Source: Ignavibacteriales bacterium (GTDB lineage: Bacteria > Bacteroidota > Ignavibacteria > Ignavibacteriales > Melioribacteraceae). Taken from it: a DNA stretch of 6,676 nucleotides. The stretch is taken from contig QYQI01000045.1 in assembly GCA_007280825.1 (NCBI GenBank), positions 1 to 6,676 of the forward strand. The letters are read 5' to 3'. Shown here piece after piece: positions 4,277 through 6,676 of the stretch. The notes under the pieces were generated by a model. That model had not been told where the DNA came from. It did not search any database and saw only the letters and a list, made by a program, of their open reading frames with translations. Within the stretch, counting starts at the first letter, position 1. The number at the start of each line of letters is the position of its first letter. The position numbers and the translations under genes were made by a program.

Positions 4277-6676
4277 ATGATAAATTATGGGAGTAAAGAA
4301 ACAGGTAAGCCCATTCTATTCACTCTGCTCTTTAGTCTATTAACATCTGGTGTTGGTATAATTGCTTTACTTGGCTGGATCTTAGGTGTTCAGGTATTAG
4401 CCAGTTTTAGTTCCGTTCTTATACCAATGGCACCAAGCACAGCGTTTTTGTTCATATCGTTTGGGGTTGCAATTTTATTCCGCGTGCAATTTCCTAAAAC
4501 CAGTTGGTTTTACAAAGCAGGAATTATTATTTGTTCAATAGGTACGTTGATTTCTCTCATCTTGCTTTTTCTTTCTTCTTTTGGAATACATCCCGCGGTT
4601 GAACACAGCGGGTTCAAAATAGAAGGATCAATCACCGGAGCGTCATTTGGGCATATTTCACCTTTGACAGCTCTCTGTTTTGTTCTTGCCGGTTTATCAT
4701 TTCTTATTTCACTATCATCATCTGAACAACGGAAGCAAATGCTCGTTGCTCTCTCTTTTGCTTTTTTAGTTATCCTGGTCTCGATCATACTACTATTGGC
4801 TCATCTTTTTGGAACACCGCTACTTTATAGTACTCAATTTATTCCGCCTGCACTTTCAACTTCTTTAGCTTTCTTGTTTCTTGGTATAGCACTGATCGCC
4901 TTGATAAGTCCAAAAATATGGCAATATAAAAGTGAACACGATGCCGCTTCAACAAGATCATCCATAATCCTCATTTTGGTTTTTGTAGTTCTGGTAGCTG
5001 GAATTATTTCAGCAGGGTACTTTTATTATATACACAATGAAAAAGAATACAGATTGCAAAAAGAGCAAGAGCTTTCTTCTGTAGCCGATTTGAAAATTAG
5101 TGAACTCACTCACATTCGAAAAGAATGGTTTGAAGACGCTTCTTTATTTTATGGGAACACTGTTTTTTCTTCTCTTGTTGACCACTATTTTAATAACCCG
5201 AAAGATATTGAAGCACATAGGCAGCTTAGAACCTGGCTGAGCCATTTCAAGATTGTAAATCAATATAATAAGTTGAGTCTGCTTGATGCTAAAGGTGTTG
5301 AACGATTTGCTCTACCCGATTCACTCGGACCACATTCATCCTTTTTTGAAAATAAAATTTCTGAAGCAATAAAATCCGGTAAGATCACAATTGCTGATTT
5401 CTACAGAGATGATTACGATCAACATATCTATCTGAATATTTTTGTTCCTATTCTCGATCCTAAAAATAACAGCCGCATAAATGGCATCCTTTCATTGCGG
5501 ATAGATCCGGAATTATATCTATATCCTTATATCAATAGCTGGCCTACACCGAGCAAAACGTCTGAGACTATTCTCGTTAGAAAAGAAGGTAATGATGTTT
5601 TGCATCTGAATGAACTCAGATTTAAAAAGAACACAGCCCTGACATTGGCTGTCTCTCTTAAGAATAAAAACGTTCCTGCAGTTAGAGCAGTGCTGGGAGA
5701 ACAAGGTATTGTTGAAGGTTACGACTATAGAGGAGTACCTGTTCTTGCAGATATACACGTAATACAAAATTCACCCTGGTTTATAGTAACAAAAATAGAT
5801 ATGGCTGAAATATATGCACCGTTAAGCGAAAGACTTTGGATGATAATTTTTTTAATTACTGCTCTTCTCTTTGGTGCCGGCGCAAGTGTAGCTGTAGTTT
5901 GGCGGCAGCAAAGGGTTCAGTTTTATAAAGAAAGATATTCAGATGCAGAACAGATACAAAAACTGAACCGTGTTTATGCTGTCCTTAGCAACATCAACCA
6001 GGTAATTGTTCGTATTCATGATATCAATCAATTATTCAATGAGATTTGCCGGATTGCAATTGAAGACGGTAAATTCCGAATGGCATGGATTGGTATGCTC
6101 AACCCGCAAACTAACATTGTAGATGTTGCTGCTTCTGCCGGATTGACGGAGGATTATCTGAATAAAATAAAAATTGATCTGAACGATAAAAAACAAATCG
6201 AGGGACCTACACTAAAAACTCTTAGATATGGTCATTATACTATTTCGAACGATATTGCAACTGATGAGAATATGCTTTCGTGGCGTGAAGAAGCACTTAA
6301 GCTTGGGTATAGGTCGTCAGCTTCATTACCTTTAAAAGTTTTAGGAACAGTGCGCGGCGTGATCAAATTATACTCGGACGAGGTAGAATTTTTTACTGAA
6401 GATGAAATTAAACTCCTCGATGAAATGGCGATGGATGTTTCATTTGCGCTCGAATTTATAGAGCGCGAAGTCCAGCGCAAACAAGCAGAGGAAGCGTTAA
6501 AGGAAAGCGAAGAACGTTTTCGATCACTTTATGAAAATTCCACAATTGGTCTTTATAGAACTACTCCTAATGGGGAAATTCTTTTAGCGAATCCTGCTTT
6601 AGTTAAGATGCTTGGCTACTCATCTTTTGAAGAGCTTGCTATAAGGGATCTTGATAAAGATGGTTTTGAACCTTCA
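4277..6676 (+). CDS. Membrane-bound sensor protein with Cache-like, GAF and PAS domains (3'-truncated by window edge)
   Basis: An uninterrupted frame of 800 codons runs off the right edge. Predicted layout: hydrophobic helices at about 13-38, 47-70, 80-102, 129-147, 155-176, 190-211 and 228-251; a soluble segment 252-517 that resembles a double Cache extracytoplasmic ligand-binding domain (KLSLLDAKGVERFAL near 332, GYDYRGVPVLADIHV at 481-495, SPWFIVTKIDMAEIYAPL at 499-516); another helix at 519-541; a GAF domain at about 580-725; a charged helical linker 727-748 (ERFRSLYENS at its end); and a PAS domain from about 745 that is cut at the edge. Such proteins usually end in a histidine kinase, sometimes a GGDEF domain; the output part is not visible. 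An in-frame TAA at 4259-4261 and no earlier start support ATG 4277; AAGGA lies about 12 bases upstream, a rather long spacing. Ligand unknown. It probably senses an external small molecule plus a cytoplasmic signal. Confidence 0.88.
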   Translation, partial: MINYGSKETGKPILFTLLFSLLTSGVGIIALLGWILGVQVLASFSSVLIPMAPSTAFLFISFGVAILFRVQFPKTSWFYKAGIIICSIGTLISLILLFLSSFGIHPAVEHSGFKIEGSITGASFGHISPLTALCFVLAGLSFLISLSSSEQRKQMLVALSFAFLVILVSIILLLAHLFGTPLLYSTQFIPPALSTSLAFLFLGIALIALISPKIWQYKSEHDAASTRSSIILILVFVVLVAGIISAGYFYYIHNEKEYRLQKEQELSSVADLKISELTHIRKEWFEDASLFYGNTVFSSLVDHYFNNPKDIEAHRQLRTWLSHFKIVNQYNKLSLLDAKGVERFALPDSLGPHSSFFENKISEAIKSGKITIADFYRDDYDQHIYLNIFVPILDPKNNSRINGILSLRIDPELYLYPYINSWPTPSKTSETILVRKEGNDVLHLNELRFKKNTALTLAVSLKNKNVPAVRAVLGEQGIVEGYDYRGVPVLADIHVIQNSPWFIVTKIDMAEIYAPLSERLWMIIFLITALLFGAGASVAVVWRQQRVQFYKERYSDAEQIQKLNRVYAVLSNINQVIVRIHDINQLFNEICRIAIEDGKFRMAWIGMLNPQTNIVDVAASAGLTEDYLNKIKIDLNDKKQIEGPTLKTLRYGHYTISNDIATDENMLSWREEALKLGYRSSASLPLKVLGTVRGVIKLYSDEVEFFTEDEIKLLDEMAMDVSFALEFIEREVQRKQAEEALKESEERFRSLYENSTIGLYRTTPNGEILLANPALVKMLGYSSFEELAIRDLDKDGFEPS

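Noticed and set aside
4510..4788. 92-codon open frame on the minus strand
   Set aside because: It is antisense to the membrane-helix region of the sensor gene, and its Arg/Lys-rich product has no family features.

Overview
The window is a stretch of AT-rich bacterial chromosome with every convincing gene on the + strand. It reads as core metabolism followed by a signalling gene. Low GC, Shine-Dalgarno-like AGGAG sites and the style of the 2-oxoacid:ferredoxin oxidoreductase subunits and of the sensor protein suggest an anaerobic or facultative member of the Ignavibacteria / Bacteroidota-Chlorobiota group. That placement is an inference from general resemblance; the window holds no rRNA or other marker gene.

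Layout: (1) 1-830, lipoyl synthase LipA, missing only its first residues at the left edge. (2) 831-1157, a 327-base non-coding spacer with a sigma-54-like promoter candidate overlapping a TAnnTTTG-type box, then a hairpin just before the next gene. (3) 1158-3902, a compact four-gene operon for a 2-oxoacid:ferredoxin oxidoreductase of the VorDBAC/KorDABC type: delta (dicluster ferredoxin), alpha (pyrimidine-binding and C-terminal domains), beta (TPP-binding, Fe-S) and gamma (catalytic-domain linker). The first two junctions are 4-base ATGA overlaps and the last gap is 2 bases. (4) 3903-4276, a 374-base spacer with three compact palindromic or hairpin elements packed into about 70 bases, then AT-rich sequence. 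(5) 4277-6676, the first 800 codons of a large membrane-bound sensor that runs off the right edge: a multi-helix membrane region, an extracytoplasmic Cache-like sensor domain, a further membrane helix, then GAF and PAS domains, presumably followed by a histidine kinase or another output domain outside the window.

The four Vor/Kor subunits together make one enzyme that oxidatively decarboxylates a 2-oxoacid to an acyl-CoA and passes electrons to ferredoxin; the reverse reaction is possible in some organisms. LipA matures the lipoate-dependent 2-oxoacid dehydrogenases and the glycine cleavage system, so the window places the lipoate-dependent and the ferredoxin-dependent solutions to related chemistry side by side. 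No mobile element, CRISPR array, tRNA or rRNA was seen. I found no convincing undescribed system. The points most worth checking are the promoter region before the oxidoreductase operon, the palindrome cluster after it, and the sensor's N-terminal architecture.
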